Counted from the stretch's first letter, positions 53,368 to 63,355 are shown. The stretch: DNA of 64,000 nucleotides from an uncultured Sulfitobacter sp. (GCA_947492925.1 CANLOQ010000001.1:1-64000), one strand, 5' to 3'. Numbers and translations: made by a program. Notes: a model not told the origin generated them from the sequence alone.

Positions 53368-54404
53368 ACCTTGCCGATGCCTTTGCCGATCAGGCAGCTT
53401 CCTGCAGCCGGATGGGATCGCCCTTTATGGGACAGCTGTTGTCCATTCTGGCCAAGAACTGGCCCGTTGACAGCGCCCTTGGCCGCAAATTCGCGGCGTT
53501 TGAAGGTGATATCGGCCCTGCAGGTCATTCCCTGCCCCTGCGCATCGCGGGTGGTTTGCACGCATTGGTTCTGAGCAACGCTGCACCGGAACTGGCCAAG
53601 GTCTATCCGCCCCACACCGTGTCCGACGCGGCCTTAGGCGAAGCGGTGCTTGATGCGCTTGATACGCACACCGCCTTCCTGCTCGACTGGACCGACAGCG
53701 TGCCGCAGACCAATGAGGTGCGCCGCTCTGCTGCGCTGATCGCGGGGGCGCTGGTTGCTGTTGACGCTTTCGATCTGCCGATTTGCCTGTCAGAGCTGGG
53801 TGCCAGCGGCGGGCTGAACCTGATGTGGGACCACTACGCGCTTGAGATCGAGGGCGAACGCTTTGGCCCGAATGTGCCTGCGGTCCTGTTCACACCGGAG
53901 TGGGAGGGACCGTTGCCGCCCCATCGCAACCCCATGATCGCTGAGCGCGCGGGCGTTGATCTGAACCCCCTTGATCCCGCGCGCGGTGATCATCTGTTGC
54001 GGATGACAGCCTACCTCTGGCCGGATCAGCCCGAACGGCTGAACATGACACGCGCCGCAGCGTCGGTTGCCACCACGCGCCCAGTACAGGGTGACGCAAT
54101 CGAATGGCTTGGCCCCCGTCTTGCAAGGGCACCGCAAGGGCATCTGCACCTGATCCAGCACACCGTTGCATGGCAGTATTTTCCTGCCAGCGCGCAAGCC
54201 CACGGACGGGCCCTGATCGAAGCGGCGGGCGCACAGGCCAGCGCAAACCGCCCGCTGGCGTGGTTGTCGATGGAAACCGACGGAGATACGACGGCCAAGA
54301 TCGGCGCAGCCCTGAAACTGCGGCTCTGGCCAGGTGACATCACGCTTGATCTGGGGCGCGCGGACTTCCACGGACGCTGGATCAAATGGAACCACGTCAA
54401 CTGA
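53364..54404 (+). CDS. DUF2332-family protein
   Basis: The protein has 346 residues, cytosolic. It matches the DUF2332 pattern: FADQAASCSRMGSPF at the start, LPICLSELGASGGLNLMWD near residue 132-150, and FHGRWIKW at the C-terminus. The family has no established reaction; the ELGASGGLNL segment resembles nucleotide or cofactor binding loops. The start overlaps the pth stop by four bases, so it is co-translated with pth. Confidence 0.8.
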   Translation: MNLADAFADQAASCSRMGSPFMGQLLSILAKNWPVDSALGRKFAAFEGDIGPAGHSLPLRIAGGLHALVLSNAAPELAKVYPPHTVSDAALGEAVLDALDTHTAFLLDWTDSVPQTNEVRRSAALIAGALVAVDAFDLPICLSELGASGGLNLMWDHYALEIEGERFGPNVPAVLFTPEWEGPLPPHRNPMIAERAGVDLNPLDPARGDHLLRMTAYLWPDQPERLNMTRAAASVATTRPVQGDAIEWLGPRLARAPQGHLHLIQHTVAWQYFPASAQAHGRALIEAAGAQASANRPLAWLSMETDGDTTAKIGAALKLRLWPGDITLDLGRADFHGRWIKWNHVN

Positions 54405-54484
54405 CGCCAAGGTCCACTGGCCGATACCGCCCCTTTGTGATCGACTGTTTTACAGCGGCAAAAGGGTAAAAGCACAGGGGACAT

Positions 54485-55035
54485 AGGCACATTCGGAAAT
54501 GGCTGGGCCAGATCCTTCTGGTCCTTGGTCTTGTGATCGTCGCCGGGTAACAGGATACATCACGGCACCGGGACAGCAGTGGCAATATGCGTCTATTGAC
54601 ACTCATGTCGTCGGAATGGTCGTGCGAGGGGCTACGGGACGCCCCGTTGCCGACCTGCTAAGCGAGAAGATCATCGCTCCTCTGAGGCTGGAATATGCCC
54701 CATATCACATCGCCGGCGAGGCAGGCATCGCCTTTGTTCTTGGCGGGCTGAACATGGAACGCCCAACAGATTGTGGCGCAAGACTGGGTCACCGCATCGA
54801 CAACAGCCAGCGTGCCGACGGCACCCGGGAAGGTCGGCTATGGCTATCAGTGGTGGATACCAGTTGGGGCAGCAGCCAGGGAGCATATGGCACGTGGCAT
54901 TTACGGGCAGTACATCTATGTTGATACCCGACGCAACGTGGTGATTGCCGCCCATGCCGCTGACCGCAGTTCCGCGAAGAAGGTGTCGCGGACGAAAACA
55001 TCGCGATTTTTCGCAAGATCGCCCCAAGCCTGTGA
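54485..55035 (+). pseudogene. degraded serine hydrolase (class C beta-lactamase-like) gene
   Basis: Pieces of one beta-lactamase-fold serine hydrolase lie in several frames. First is an N-terminal membrane-like start (RKWLGQILLVLGLVIVAG) ended by a stop near 54547. An internal deletion follows, and then QWQYASIDTHVVGMVVRGATGRPVADLLSEKIIAPL, with FVLGGLNM soon after. After a frame change comes GYGYQWWIPVGAA and ARGIYGQYIYVDTRRNVVIAAHAADR. A last change gives a C-terminal end closing at 55033-55035. The catalytic SxxK region falls within the deletion. The gene is non-functional. Confidence 0.8.
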
Positions 55036-55041
55036 GGACCG

Positions 55042-55410
55042 ATGGAGCCCGACGAAAGCATCAATGTACTGAACGCCCCGCTGGCCCTGTGTGGCACGGA
55101 TCCGGTAACCGGCTTTTTCCGCGACGGGCATTGTAATACCTGCGCAGCGGATCAGGGGAGCCATACCGTCTGTGCTGTCATGACGGAGGAATTTCTGGCG
55201 TTCTCCAAATATGTCGGCAACGATCTGAGCACACCGCGCCCGGAATATGGGTTTGCGGGGCTTAATCCCGGTGATCCCTGGTGCCTTTGTGCAGGCCGGT
55301 TCATGCAGGCCGCCGATGAGGGCTGTGCGCCGCGTGTGCATCTGGAAGCCACCCATAAACGCGCGCTGGATGTGGTGCCGCTGGACGTTCTCAAGGCGCA
55401 CGCGTTATGA
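55042..55410 (+). CDS. DUF2237-family protein
   Basis: The protein has 122 residues. Typical DUF2237 features are visible: NVLNAPLALCGTDPVTGFFRDG, a Cys cluster (CNTCAADQGSHTVCAVMT), then NDLSTPRPEYGF and LNPGDPWCLCAGRF, with the C-terminal THKRALDVVPLDVLK. Six conserved Cys suggest metal or disulfide roles, but the function is not known. It begins just behind the serine hydrolase pseudogene and overlaps the enoyl-CoA hydratase start by four bases. Confidence 0.88.
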   Translation: MEPDESINVLNAPLALCGTDPVTGFFRDGHCNTCAADQGSHTVCAVMTEEFLAFSKYVGNDLSTPRPEYGFAGLNPGDPWCLCAGRFMQAADEGCAPRVHLEATHKRALDVVPLDVLKAHAL

Positions 55411-56171
55411 GCCTGATCGCTGAGGCCTTAAGCGGCACAGTCCTCACCCTGACCTTGGGCGCTGCCCCCGCGCATCCTCTGTCGCTTCAGATGATCCGCG
55501 ATCTGCACGCAGCCCTTGATCGAGCCGCCCAAGACCCTGCCGTGCGTCTGGTGGTTGTTGACGGGCCGGGCCACATTTTTTGCGCGGGTCATGACCTCAA
55601 GGAAATTGCGAGGCACAGGCAGGATGCAGACGACGGCAAAGCCTATCTGACGGATCTTTTTGTGGCTTGCGGTGAGATGATGCAGGCGCTGGTCGCGATG
55701 CCCGTGGCCACCGTTGCCCGGGTGGACGGGATTGCGACAGCGGGGGGGCTGCAATTGGTGGCATCCTGTGATCTGGCTTTTGCCACGGCACGGGCAACCT
55801 TTGCCTTGCCGGGTGTGCAAAATGGCGGCTTTTGTACGACCCCCTCTGTCGCGGTTGGCCGGGCGGTGGGGCGCAAAGCCCTGATGGATCTGGCGCTGAG
55901 CGGCAAACCCAAAGACGCCGATTGGGCACTGCGCGCCGGGTTGATCAACGATGTTGGCACGCCACCCGAAATCGACAGATGGATCGCCACGCTGGCGCAA
56001 ACACTGGCGCAGGCCAATCCATCCGCCCTCGCAGCGGGCAAACAGATGACCTACGCGCAGCTCGACATGCCGCTGAGTGATGCCTACGCCGCTGCGACTG
56101 AAGTAATGATCGGGCATTTCATGGACCCCGAGCGGATTGCGCGGGAAAAGGCCCGTTGGGGGCACCGATAG
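55407..56171 (+). CDS. enoyl-CoA hydratase/isomerase family protein
   Basis: The protein has 254 residues of the crotonase fold. The oxyanion-hole segments are CAGHDLKEIARHR near residues 54-66 and GIATAGGLQLVASCDLAFAT near 111-130. The usual hydratase Glu pair is not obvious: Asn-Gly-Gly-Phe-Cys follows GVQ where one Glu is often found, so the reaction could be other than hydration. Co-translated with the DUF2237 gene. Confidence 0.82.
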   Translation: MSLIAEALSGTVLTLTLGAAPAHPLSLQMIRDLHAALDRAAQDPAVRLVVVDGPGHIFCAGHDLKEIARHRQDADDGKAYLTDLFVACGEMMQALVAMPVATVARVDGIATAGGLQLVASCDLAFATARATFALPGVQNGGFCTTPSVAVGRAVGRKALMDLALSGKPKDADWALRAGLINDVGTPPEIDRWIATLAQTLAQANPSALAAGKQMTYAQLDMPLSDAYAAATEVMIGHFMDPERIAREKARWGHR

Positions 56172-56324
56172 ATTGATGCGTTGAGGCCAGTGTGTTCTGA
56201 GGTGTACCTCTGAACAAAGGCGGCGCGTTTGGAAGGCGTCAGTTCTGGGGATTCGAATGGATAAGGTGGAACACACTGCGCACAAGAAAGGCGTGCGCAG
56301 TGGGAGATGCTGGTCAGGCAAGGA

Positions 56325-57557
56325 TCAGGCGAATTCACCCATTTCAAAGCCCAGTGCGCGTGCGACAGTGAAGATATCCTTGTCGCCGCGGCCACACATG
56401 TTCATGCAAATGATGTGATCCTTGGGCAGATCGGGCGCGATCTTCATCACATGGGCCAGCGCATGGGACGGTTCGAGCGCGGGGATAATCCCTTCCAGCT
56501 CACAACACTCCTGAAATGCGGCCAGCGCTTCTTTGTCCGTGATCGACACGTATTCCGCACGGCCGATGTCGTGCAGCCATGCGTGTTCCGGTCCGATGCC
56601 GGGATAGTCGAGACCGGCAGAGATGGAAAACCCTTCGAGGATTTGACCGTCATCATCCTGCAAAAGATACGTCCGGTTGCCGTGCAACACGCCGGGACGA
56701 CCACCGGTGAGCGAGGCGCAATGCTCCATCTTCGCGTTCACGCCCTTGCCGCCCGCTTCGACGCCGATGATGCCAACTTCCTTGTCATCGAGGAAAGGAT
56801 AGAACAGACCCATCGCGTTCGATCCGCCGCCAATGGCCGCGATGACCGTATCGGGCAGACGTCCCTCTGCGGCGTTCATCTGCTCGCGGACTTCCTTGCC
56901 AATGATGCTTTGGAAATCGCGCACCATCGCAGGGTACGGGTGCGGGCCTGCAACGGTCCCGATGCAGTAGAACGTATCGCGCACGTTGGTGACCCAGTCG
57001 CGCAGCGCGTCGTTCATCGCGTCCTTCAGCGTGCCGCGACCGGAGGTCACGGGGACAATCTCTGCTCCCAGCAGGCGCATGCGGAAAACATTGGGGGCCT
57101 GCCGCTCCACGTCATGGGCACCCATATAGACCACACATTTCAGGCCGAATTTGGCACAGACTGTCGCCGTGGCGACACCGTGCTGCCCGGCACCAGTTTC
57201 CGCGATGATGCGCTTTTTGCCCATGCGCCGCGCGAGGATAATCTGACCCAGCACATTGTTGATCTTGTGTGCGCCGGTGTGGTTAAGCTCGTCGCGCTTC
57301 ATATAGACCTTGGCCCCGCCAAGCTTTTCCGTCAGGCGTTCGGCAAAGTACAGTGGGCTGGGGCGTCCAACATAATGTGTCCACAGATCGTGCATTTCGG
57401 CCCAGAAGGTCTCGTCCGTTTTGGCGATCTCGTATTGCTCTTCAAGCTCAAGGATCAGCGGCATCAGGGTTTCCGAAACGAACCGCCCGCCGAAGTCACC
57501 AAAGCGGCCATTTTCATCGGGGCCATTCATGAAACTGTTGAAAAGATCGTCTGGCAT
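56325..57557 (-). CDS. trpB: tryptophan synthase beta chain
   Basis: The protein has 410 residues from the ATG at 57555-57557 (AGGAG site); an in-frame extension upstream reads through a hairpin region and is rejected. The PLP lysine is in [13 protein letters not shown] near residue 92, the phosphate loop GGGSNAMG near 238, and the C-terminal region CGRGDKD. It joins indole to serine to give tryptophan, with TrpA. Two hairpins at 57620-57665 lie in its leader. Confidence 0.97.
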   Translation of the reverse strand: MPDDLFNSFMNGPDENGRFGDFGGRFVSETLMPLILELEEQYEIAKTDETFWAEMHDLWTHYVGRPSPLYFAERLTEKLGGAKVYMKRDELNHTGAHKINNVLGQIILARRMGKKRIIAETGAGQHGVATATVCAKFGLKCVVYMGAHDVERQAPNVFRMRLLGAEIVPVTSGRGTLKDAMNDALRDWVTNVRDTFYCIGTVAGPHPYPAMVRDFQSIIGKEVREQMNAAEGRLPDTVIAAIGGGSNAMGLFYPFLDDKEVGIIGVEAGGKGVNAKMEHCASLTGGRPGVLHGNRTYLLQDDDGQILEGFSISAGLDYPGIGPEHAWLHDIGRAEYVSITDKEALAAFQECCELEGIIPALEPSHALAHVMKIAPDLPKDHIICMNMCGRGDKDIFTVARALGFEMGEFA

Positions 57558-57619
57558 GGGGGCGTCTCCTGTCGCGCTGTCAGACGTTCTTTTAGCGCAG
57601 GCCGGTGCGACACGGAACC

Positions 57620-57665
57620 CCAAGACTATTGCAATAGTCTTGGCCATTTCCTTGCGAGGAAATGG
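57620..57665 (-). promoter_or_regulatory. two adjacent hairpins in the trpB leader
   Basis: A perfect 24-base palindrome (arms CCAAGACTATTG/CAATAGTCTTGG, 57620-57643) touches a second hairpin (CCATTTCC/GGAAATGG with a six-base loop, 57644-57665). They lie between the small upstream gene and trpB, 63 bases before trpB. No T run and no Trp-rich leader peptide are seen, so they are not a classic attenuator. An mRNA processing or protein-binding role is possible. Confidence 0.55.
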
Positions 57666-57667
57666 CA

Positions 57668-57886
57668 TCATTCGATCAGACGAAGGGCCTCACGATTACA
57701 GAAAATCACATATTGCGTGCCGTTCTGGACCGCACGATATCCCCTGCGCCTGACTTCTTGCTCAAACCGCTGGCATCCCACGATCCGCTCCACGTCGCGG
57801 ACCTTTCGCCGCACCACGCCACCGTCCCTTGCGGCTTTTGACGAAAATAGCTGCCGTATCCAGTGTTCAGGGCTGATTTGGTGCAT
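57668..57886 (-). CDS. small conserved protein upstream of trpB, function unknown
   Basis: The protein has 72 residues from an internal ATG at 57884-57886; an ATG four codons earlier is also possible. The sequence [36 protein letters not shown] is highly basic and helical. I recall similar short proteins in roseobacters near trpF or trpB, sometimes misnamed phosphoribosylanthranilate isomerase; it is too short for that enzyme. It ends just before the trpB leader hairpins. It may be an RNA- or DNA-binding protein, but nothing proves it. Confidence 0.7.
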   Translation of the reverse strand: MHQISPEHWIRQLFSSKAARDGGVVRRKVRDVERIVGCQRFEQEVRRRGYRAVQNGTQYVIFCNREALRLIE

Positions 57887-57951
57887 GACTGTAAGCATCC
57901 CGCCAGCCTGCCGTGCTGTGGTTAAGAAAGCGTAAAGCGGCAGAGGGCTTC

Positions 57952-59886
57952 CTAGTCGAAAAGCCTTAGCAACTCTTCTTTCAGCTTGTCTTCCACCCGG
58001 TCCTTGACCGCATCCTCCACTGATTGTCCCTCCTGGCGCACGATGCCCAGTTCTTCCTCCAGCTTTTTCTCGACCCGCTGCTTCACCCGCTCTTCCACGC
58101 GGTCCTTTTCCTCCTGAAAATTCAGGTCCAGCACGCCCTTCAGATCAGGACGAATGCTTGGGTCCGCCCAGGGCCCCACGATCCGCACCGGCACAGCAAG
58201 CCCGCGCTCCTTGTTCACCCGCAGGGCCTTGGGCGTCACGGTATAGTCAATCGTCTGCACCCCAAGGTTGACCTCGCCCGCGCCGGTCGTCTCGAAATTC
58301 GGCAAGAGCATGGTCAGGTCGCTGTTGCGCAAAACGCCCTTATCCATCGCAAACGTCGCGCGCAAAGCATCAAAAACCGTCGTGCCGCCCTGCACATCAA
58401 ACGATCCCAGCAGATCGTCCAGGTCAATCCCCTCAATCGAACCACGACCGATGTTCACGGCCCCCTTGCCCGAAAGCGACCGCATGATCGTATCGACACT
58501 TTGTCCCACGCCCAGAAACGACACCTCCGCATCGCCCTTGCCGGAAAAGCGCGTCAGATCCGCCAGGTCGCTCAAAAGCGGCTGCATCTCAACGCCGCGC
58601 ACGCGCAGTTTGCCACCGACAGACAGTCCGTTGCGGTTGTTCATGACGAACTCACCGGTAAAGACCCCGGCGTAAGCTGCCACTTCGCGCAATTCAAACA
58701 CCATGCGCGCGCGGTCATTGGTTAAAAGCGTGCGGGTTGCCCCAAGTTTCAGCGCCCCCAGATCGACGCTCTGCGCGCGCAGCGACACCGCACCGTTGAA
58801 GGCTGCAAGACCGGAGGCGTCAATCCGGTCTTTCGGCCACCCGCCTCCTGCCGCACCGGAACTACCACTGCCCGCGTCACTGCCCGTCAGGGACGTCAAA
58901 TCAAGCGCGCCCGTCGTCAGTTGCGCGTTCACCTGCGGCACACCGTTCAAAGCAATATCCGCAGCGCCGCGCAAAGTGTTGCCGCCAAGGTCCGCTGTCA
59001 TGTCACGAAGACTGAGGTTGCGATCAGGCGTCAGCGTCACCTCTGCGCGCAGATCAACGCTTTGCCCCAGCCCTTCTGGCAGCGCCACGGGCCCCACACC
59101 CAAGGCCTGCGTGAACCGCGCGGTATCCGCGAGCCTTGCCGTCAGTTGCCCGGCCACAGCCCCTTGCAGCGAAGCGCGCCCGTCCAACGCAAGCGATCCA
59201 CCCTCCGTCTGCACATCCAGCACCACGGGCTGCACATCGCCACCAAGGAACGCGCCAAACCGCTCAACCGTGGCAGCCACATTCACAGCTGATCCCGCTG
59301 GCCGCACCGCGGCCTGAATGTCCGCAGCGCCCGCCGCATCGGGCCAATCAAGTGTCAGATCAACGCCGGAATAAGATACCAGATCAGACCCTTCGGCGTC
59401 GTAAAACAAGGTTGCATCTGTAATCACCAACCGCTCAATCGTAACGCTGCGCGGGGCCGCGGCGGGTGTCGTTTGCGTCGCCACCTCTGCAGCACCTGAC
59501 CCGTCGGTGAACACCCAGCTTGCCCGCCCGTCCGCACGGCTCTCCAGCCGGATCGTCGGGCTTTGCGCTTCGATATGCGTGATGCGGATATCGCCCCTCA
59601 GCAGCGCCATCGCATCCACACCGATTGCCGCCTGCGCCGTGCTCAGCATTGCGCCATCCTTGGCCCAATCGGCATTGCCCACCTCAAGCCCGCCCGCGTT
59701 CACACCCAGAACCGGCCAAAAGGTCATGCCCACGTCGCCACTGATCTGCACGGTGCGTCCCGTCGCCCGGCTCAGTTGATCCGACGCGATCTTGACGATC
59801 CGTTCGGCGGGCAGCATCAGCACGCCAACAACCGCAATCACCACAATCAGGACCAACGCCCCGACAACCCGCACAATCCATTTCAT
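57952..59886 (-). CDS. AsmA-family protein
   Basis: The protein has 644 residues. The N-terminal membrane anchor (about residues 5-27) is followed by the AsmA start pattern ([38 protein letters not shown]). The C-terminal AsmA domain is [41 protein letters not shown] near 470-510. A coiled-coil-like acidic/basic tail ([22 protein letters not shown]) closes the protein. Family members are repeating beta-groove proteins in the periplasm, linked to lipid transport and outer-membrane assembly. It diverges from rimO. Confidence 0.92.
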   Translation of the reverse strand: MKWIVRVVGALVLIVVIAVVGVLMLPAERIVKIASDQLSRATGRTVQISGDVGMTFWPVLGVNAGGLEVGNADWAKDGAMLSTAQAAIGVDAMALLRGDIRITHIEAQSPTIRLESRADGRASWVFTDGSGAAEVATQTTPAAAPRSVTIERLVITDATLFYDAEGSDLVSYSGVDLTLDWPDAAGAADIQAAVRPAGSAVNVAATVERFGAFLGGDVQPVVLDVQTEGGSLALDGRASLQGAVAGQLTARLADTARFTQALGVGPVALPEGLGQSVDLRAEVTLTPDRNLSLRDMTADLGGNTLRGAADIALNGVPQVNAQLTTGALDLTSLTGSDAGSGSSGAAGGGWPKDRIDASGLAAFNGAVSLRAQSVDLGALKLGATRTLLTNDRARMVFELREVAAYAGVFTGEFVMNNRNGLSVGGKLRVRGVEMQPLLSDLADLTRFSGKGDAEVSFLGVGQSVDTIMRSLSGKGAVNIGRGSIEGIDLDDLLGSFDVQGGTTVFDALRATFAMDKGVLRNSDLTMLLPNFETTGAGEVNLGVQTIDYTVTPKALRVNKERGLAVPVRIVGPWADPSIRPDLKGVLDLNFQEEKDRVEERVKQRVEKKLEEELGIVRQEGQSVEDAVKDRVEDKLKEELLRLFD

Positions 59887-59943
59887 AAACGCACCTCGCT
59901 GCGCGGCCTTTCGCAGCCGCTTTGCATCGACTATAGCCGCAGG

Positions 59944-61314
59944 ATGAGCACAAACCCACCCAATCTGCGCCCCGACATCGCGCCCGCCGCGAAAATCACC
60001 AATCCGGCCCGGCCCGGTCAGCCAACCATTGGTATGGTATCACTGGGCTGTCCCAAGGCGCTGGTGGACAGTGAACGCATCCTGACGCGCCTGCGCGCCG
60101 AAGGATATGGCGTGTCGCCGGACTATGCGGGTGCTGACGCCGTGATCGTGAACACCTGTGGTTTTCTGGATTCCGCCAAGGCGGAAAGTCTTGAGGCCAT
60201 CGGAGAGGCACTGGTCGAGAATGGCCGTGTGATCGTGACGGGCTGTCTGGGGGCCGAGCCCGATTATATCCGCGAGAACCACCCCAATATCCTCGCCGTG
60301 ACAGGCCCGCACCAATACGAGCAGGTGCTGGATGCCGTCCATGCCGCCGTGCCGCCTGCGCCCGATCCTTTTGTCGATCTGCTGCCTGCGCAGCAAGTGT
60401 CACTCACCCCGCGTCACTACAGCTACCTGAAAATCTCCGAAGGCTGTAACCACAAGTGCAAGTTCTGCATCATCCCTGACATGCGTGGCCGCCTGCAATC
60501 GCGCCCCGCCCATGCGGTGATGCGCGAAGCGGAACGGCTGGTAGACAATGGCGTGAAAGAACTGCTGGTCATCTCGCAGGACACTTCAGCCTACGGCGTC
60601 GACATCAAGCATGCCGAGGAACGTGGCCACCGCGCCCACATCACCGATCTTGCGCGTGATCTTGGGTCTTTGGGGGCATGGGTGCGCCTGCACTACGTCT
60701 ATCCTTACCCGCACGTGCGCCAGTTGATCCCACTGATGGCCGACGGTCTGGTGCTGCCCTATCTCGACATCCCTTTTCAGCACGCGCATCCGGATGTTTT
60801 GAAACGCATGGCCCGCCCTGCGGCGGCGTCGCGGACGCTGGACGAGATTGCGGCGTGGCGCGAGGTCTGCGCTGACATCACCCTGCGCTCCACGTTTATC
60901 GTGGGCTATCCGGGCGAGACCGAGGAAGAGTTTCAGACCCTTCTGGACTGGCTGGACGAGGCGCAGTTGGACCGCGTGGGCTGTTTTCAGTACGAAAATG
61001 TGGATGGCGCGCGGTCAAACGCCTTGCCGGATCATATGGAGGCGGAGATCAAGCAGGACCGCTGGGAACGGTTCATGGCGAAGGCGCAGGCGATATCGGA
61101 GGCCAAGCTGGAAGCGAAGGTGGGCCGACGGCTGGAGGTGATTGTGGACGAGGTCGATGCCGAGGCTGCGACCTGCCGGACGATGGCGGATGCACCGGAG
61201 ATCGACGGGAATTTGTTTATAGATGAAGGGTTCGACGGGTTGTCCGTGGGGGACATTGTGACGGTCGAGGTGGAGGAAGCGGGGGAGTATGATTTGTGGG
61301 GGCGGGTTATTTGA
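59944..61314 (+). CDS. rimO: ribosomal protein S12 methylthiotransferase
   Basis: The protein has 456 residues from the ATG at 59944 (AGG site); longer frames overlap asmA antisense and lack support. The MTTase domain has three Cys for the auxiliary cluster (LGCPKALVD with C36, NTCGFLD, GCLGAEP). The radical-SAM CxxxCxxC is in [14 protein letters not shown] near residue 165. The C-terminal TRAM domain ends [16 protein letters not shown]. It adds a methylthio group to Asp88 of S12. Confidence 0.97.
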   Translation: MSTNPPNLRPDIAPAAKITNPARPGQPTIGMVSLGCPKALVDSERILTRLRAEGYGVSPDYAGADAVIVNTCGFLDSAKAESLEAIGEALVENGRVIVTGCLGAEPDYIRENHPNILAVTGPHQYEQVLDAVHAAVPPAPDPFVDLLPAQQVSLTPRHYSYLKISEGCNHKCKFCIIPDMRGRLQSRPAHAVMREAERLVDNGVKELLVISQDTSAYGVDIKHAEERGHRAHITDLARDLGSLGAWVRLHYVYPYPHVRQLIPLMADGLVLPYLDIPFQHAHPDVLKRMARPAAASRTLDEIAAWREVCADITLRSTFIVGYPGETEEEFQTLLDWLDEAQLDRVGCFQYENVDGARSNALPDHMEAEIKQDRWERFMAKAQAISEAKLEAKVGRRLEVIVDEVDAEAATCRTMADAPEIDGNLFIDEGFDGLSVGDIVTVEVEEAGEYDLWGRVI

Positions 61315-61326
61315 AGGGGGAGCGCC

Positions 61327-62388
61327 ATGGAAGATTGGGAATATTCGGCAAAATATGTTTCAGATCGCCTCTATGTAAATCCAGCAGCCAGTAGCGGTGC
61401 CTACGCTTCTATAGCCCGTGAAGGCGAAATCGTCGTTGACGAGTTTGATGTTGGAGCACGCTTCAAAATGGCCATATCGGCCTTCTATTCTAATTCAAAA
61501 GGTGACTTTACAACTCTTAAAATTCACAAACTGCAATATCGCCAGGTTAGCGGGTGGTTCTTAGTTGAGTCATTATCCATTAACGCATTTCAACTCACTG
61601 ATATGAAGAGGTTGTTGTCGGTTCTCACCTCACTTGACCTGAGCGAAGCAAACAAAACTCGAATTGATCTTGGCGATATTTCCATAACAGGTCTGGTTGA
61701 TATGCTATCAACAACCAAGGCTCCCGAACTTCTCAAGGAACTTTCGAACTCTCCAGAACTTCATGCTGATATTTTTGCTTTGAACGAAAAGCGAGTAGCG
61801 CTGGAAGAGTTCCGCATGATGCTTAACAACGAAACAAACGAAACTACGTGGCAGAAATTCTTTGAGGCTAATACTTGGATCTTCGGCTTTGGCCTCAACT
61901 ATGTTTTTCTAGACGCAGCAGGAAGCAAGTTTGAACAGGTAACATCTGGTGCAGATTTTAATAGCTTCGGCAAAAGGGCTGATGGGCTTGCAATGGTTCG
62001 GGCTTATGTTCGTCAGTTTGTCCTTATCGAAATAAAAGCATCTAAGACCGCACTGCTACAATCCAGTCAATATAGGTCTGGCGTTTGGGGTGTATCATCT
62101 GAGGTATCAAACGCTGTCTCACAGGCCCAAAAGACTTCCCATGAGTTTTCGCAGCGTTACCTTCGCGCCCAATTGAAAGACCGCGAAGGAAACGATCTAC
62201 CGGAGATCGCTTATGCGGTAGAGCCTCGTTCATATTTGATTGTCGGCAATAGCAACGAGTTGTCCAGTAACGATGACAAGATAGTCAGTTTTGAACTGTA
62301 TCGAAAGAACGTCCAATCTCCTGAAATCCTGACATTCGATGAATTGTTTTTTCGGGCGGAAAACCTATTGGCGGGTTTGACTCTTTAG
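61327..62388 (+). CDS. Shedu-type (DUF4263) nuclease, candidate antiphage defence protein
   Basis: The protein has 353 residues. The C-terminal half fits the Shedu/DUF4263 PD-(D/E)xK nuclease pattern: NETTWQKFFEANTWIFGFGLNY (172-192), an Asp in KRADGL (D219), E235-I-K237 in VLIEIKAS, and a downstream QYRSGVWGVSSEVSNAVSQAQK helix. The N-terminal 150 residues are a variable domain, as in known single-gene Shedu systems. Its codon use and base composition are clearly more AT-rich than rimO, which ends 12 bases upstream, so it was probably acquired by transfer. No partner gene is seen. Confidence 0.82.
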   Translation: MEDWEYSAKYVSDRLYVNPAASSGAYASIAREGEIVVDEFDVGARFKMAISAFYSNSKGDFTTLKIHKLQYRQVSGWFLVESLSINAFQLTDMKRLLSVLTSLDLSEANKTRIDLGDISITGLVDMLSTTKAPELLKELSNSPELHADIFALNEKRVALEEFRMMLNNETNETTWQKFFEANTWIFGFGLNYVFLDAAGSKFEQVTSGADFNSFGKRADGLAMVRAYVRQFVLIEIKASKTALLQSSQYRSGVWGVSSEVSNAVSQAQKTSHEFSQRYLRAQLKDREGNDLPEIAYAVEPRSYLIVGNSNELSSNDDKIVSFELYRKNVQSPEILTFDELFFRAENLLAGLTL

Positions 62389-62444
62389 GTTTCGGATGCA
62401 GTTTTCGCTCCACAGTAGTAATTTATTCCGCCTAGCACGGATCC

Positions 62445-62494
62445 AAGGCGTAGCCGCCTTGCAGCGCCAGACCGCCCCATCGGTCTAGCGCTGC
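62445..62494. repeat. two adjacent stem-loops behind the Shedu gene
   Basis: First, AAGGCG/CGCCTT with a TAGC loop (62445-62460). Next, a longer stem of 14-base arms (62461-62474 and 62481-62494, one mismatch, CCCCAT loop). There is no T run. They lie at the point where AT-rich Shedu sequence gives way to GC-rich host sequence and may be an insertion border, a repetitive palindromic element, or transcript-end structures. Confidence 0.55.
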
Positions 62495-62595
62495 ACGGCG
62501 CGCGGAGTGCCCGATGACAGTGGTATTCTCGCCGACCCTTGAAAATGTTCCCCTTCCGTTCTATATCTTAACCAACCGTTAAGAAAGGAACGCCC

Positions 62596-62946
62596 ATGTC
62601 CTTCCAGCCCGCCATTCCCGGTCTGTTCTCCCCCGCCAAAGGGGCCGAACCCGTGCAAGCACACACCCCTCTGCCGCCTACCGAAAAGCAGATCGCCTAC
62701 GCCACCACGCTGGCCACCCGAAGCGGCACCAAGCTGCCCGAAAACCTTGACCGCTTGGCCCTGTCCAAATGGATCGACGCGCACAAGGCACCGGTACCGC
62801 AGGGGCGGTTCTCGAACTATCCTTCCTCCAAACAGGTTGCCTTTGCCGAACGCATCGCAACACTTAAACGCAATCCGGTCCCGCCAGAGTGTTTCCGCGA
62901 TCGCGCCCTTATGTCGCGCTGGATCGACAGCAATAAACCACGCTGA
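62596..62946 (+). CDS. small protein with two copies of a ~35-residue helical motif
   Basis: The protein has 116 residues. After a proline-rich start it has two repeats: LPPTEKQIAYATTLATRSG..LPENLDRLALSKWID (residues 31-69) and YPSSKQVAFAERIATLKR..VPPECFRDRALMSRWID (78-112). Each copy carries a KQ-A-YA/FA-LA helix and a closing S-WID helix. This resembles short motifs found in DUF3072-like proteins of uncertain function. It is cytosolic, and a strong AGGAA-type site precedes the ATG. Confidence 0.75.
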   Translation: MSFQPAIPGLFSPAKGAEPVQAHTPLPPTEKQIAYATTLATRSGTKLPENLDRLALSKWIDAHKAPVPQGRFSNYPSSKQVAFAERIATLKRNPVPPECFRDRALMSRWIDSNKPR

Positions 62947-62983
62947 CGCTTTGAACCTGCGGCATCCACCCTATCTCACGCGG

Positions 62984-63355
62984 ATGAGCGAAAAAACTGA
63001 AGTCCTGTACAACGCTTCCTGTCCGATCTGTGCGCGTGAGGTGGATCATTATGCCAAACTCAGTGCGCAGAAGGCTTTGCCGATCAGTTATGACGATGCA
63101 ACTGATCCCGCAAAGCTTGCCAAGTGGGGGATCACGGCCGAGGATGCCGCGAAACGATTTCATGTGCGCAAGGATGGGCAGACCTATGGCGGCATCCCCG
63201 CGTTCATCGTGCTTTGGCAGGATATTCCACAGACCCGCTGGCTGGCGCGACTGGTCTCTGCGCCCGGGGTTCATTGGCTGGCCTGCAAGGTGTATGATTA
63301 CATCGCGGCACCGATCCTCTATCGCATGCATCTGCGCAGACAGGCCCGGGACTAG
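62984..63355 (+). CDS. DCC-family thiol-disulfide oxidoreductase-like protein (DUF393)
   Basis: The protein has 123 residues from the ATG at 62984. The DCC/thioredoxin-like signature is near the N-terminus: VLYNASCPICARE with C13 and C16 (CxxC). It has YGGIPAFIVLW in the middle and a hydrophobic C-terminal region. The family name comes from the D-x-x-C-x-x-C motif; here Asn precedes the cysteines (YNASCPIC). Roles in thiol exchange are proposed but not settled. It lies 37 bases behind the repeat-motif gene. Confidence 0.88.
   Translation: MSEKTEVLYNASCPICAREVDHYAKLSAQKALPISYDDATDPAKLAKWGITAEDAAKRFHVRKDGQTYGGIPAFIVLWQDIPQTRWLARLVSAPGVHWLACKVYDYIAAPILYRMHLRRQARD

Noticed and set aside
57952-59886. 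Open frames antisense to the AsmA gene, including one joined to rimO
   Set aside because: The upstream extension of rimO is composed of antisense AsmA codons, and the start at 59944 has a proper site.
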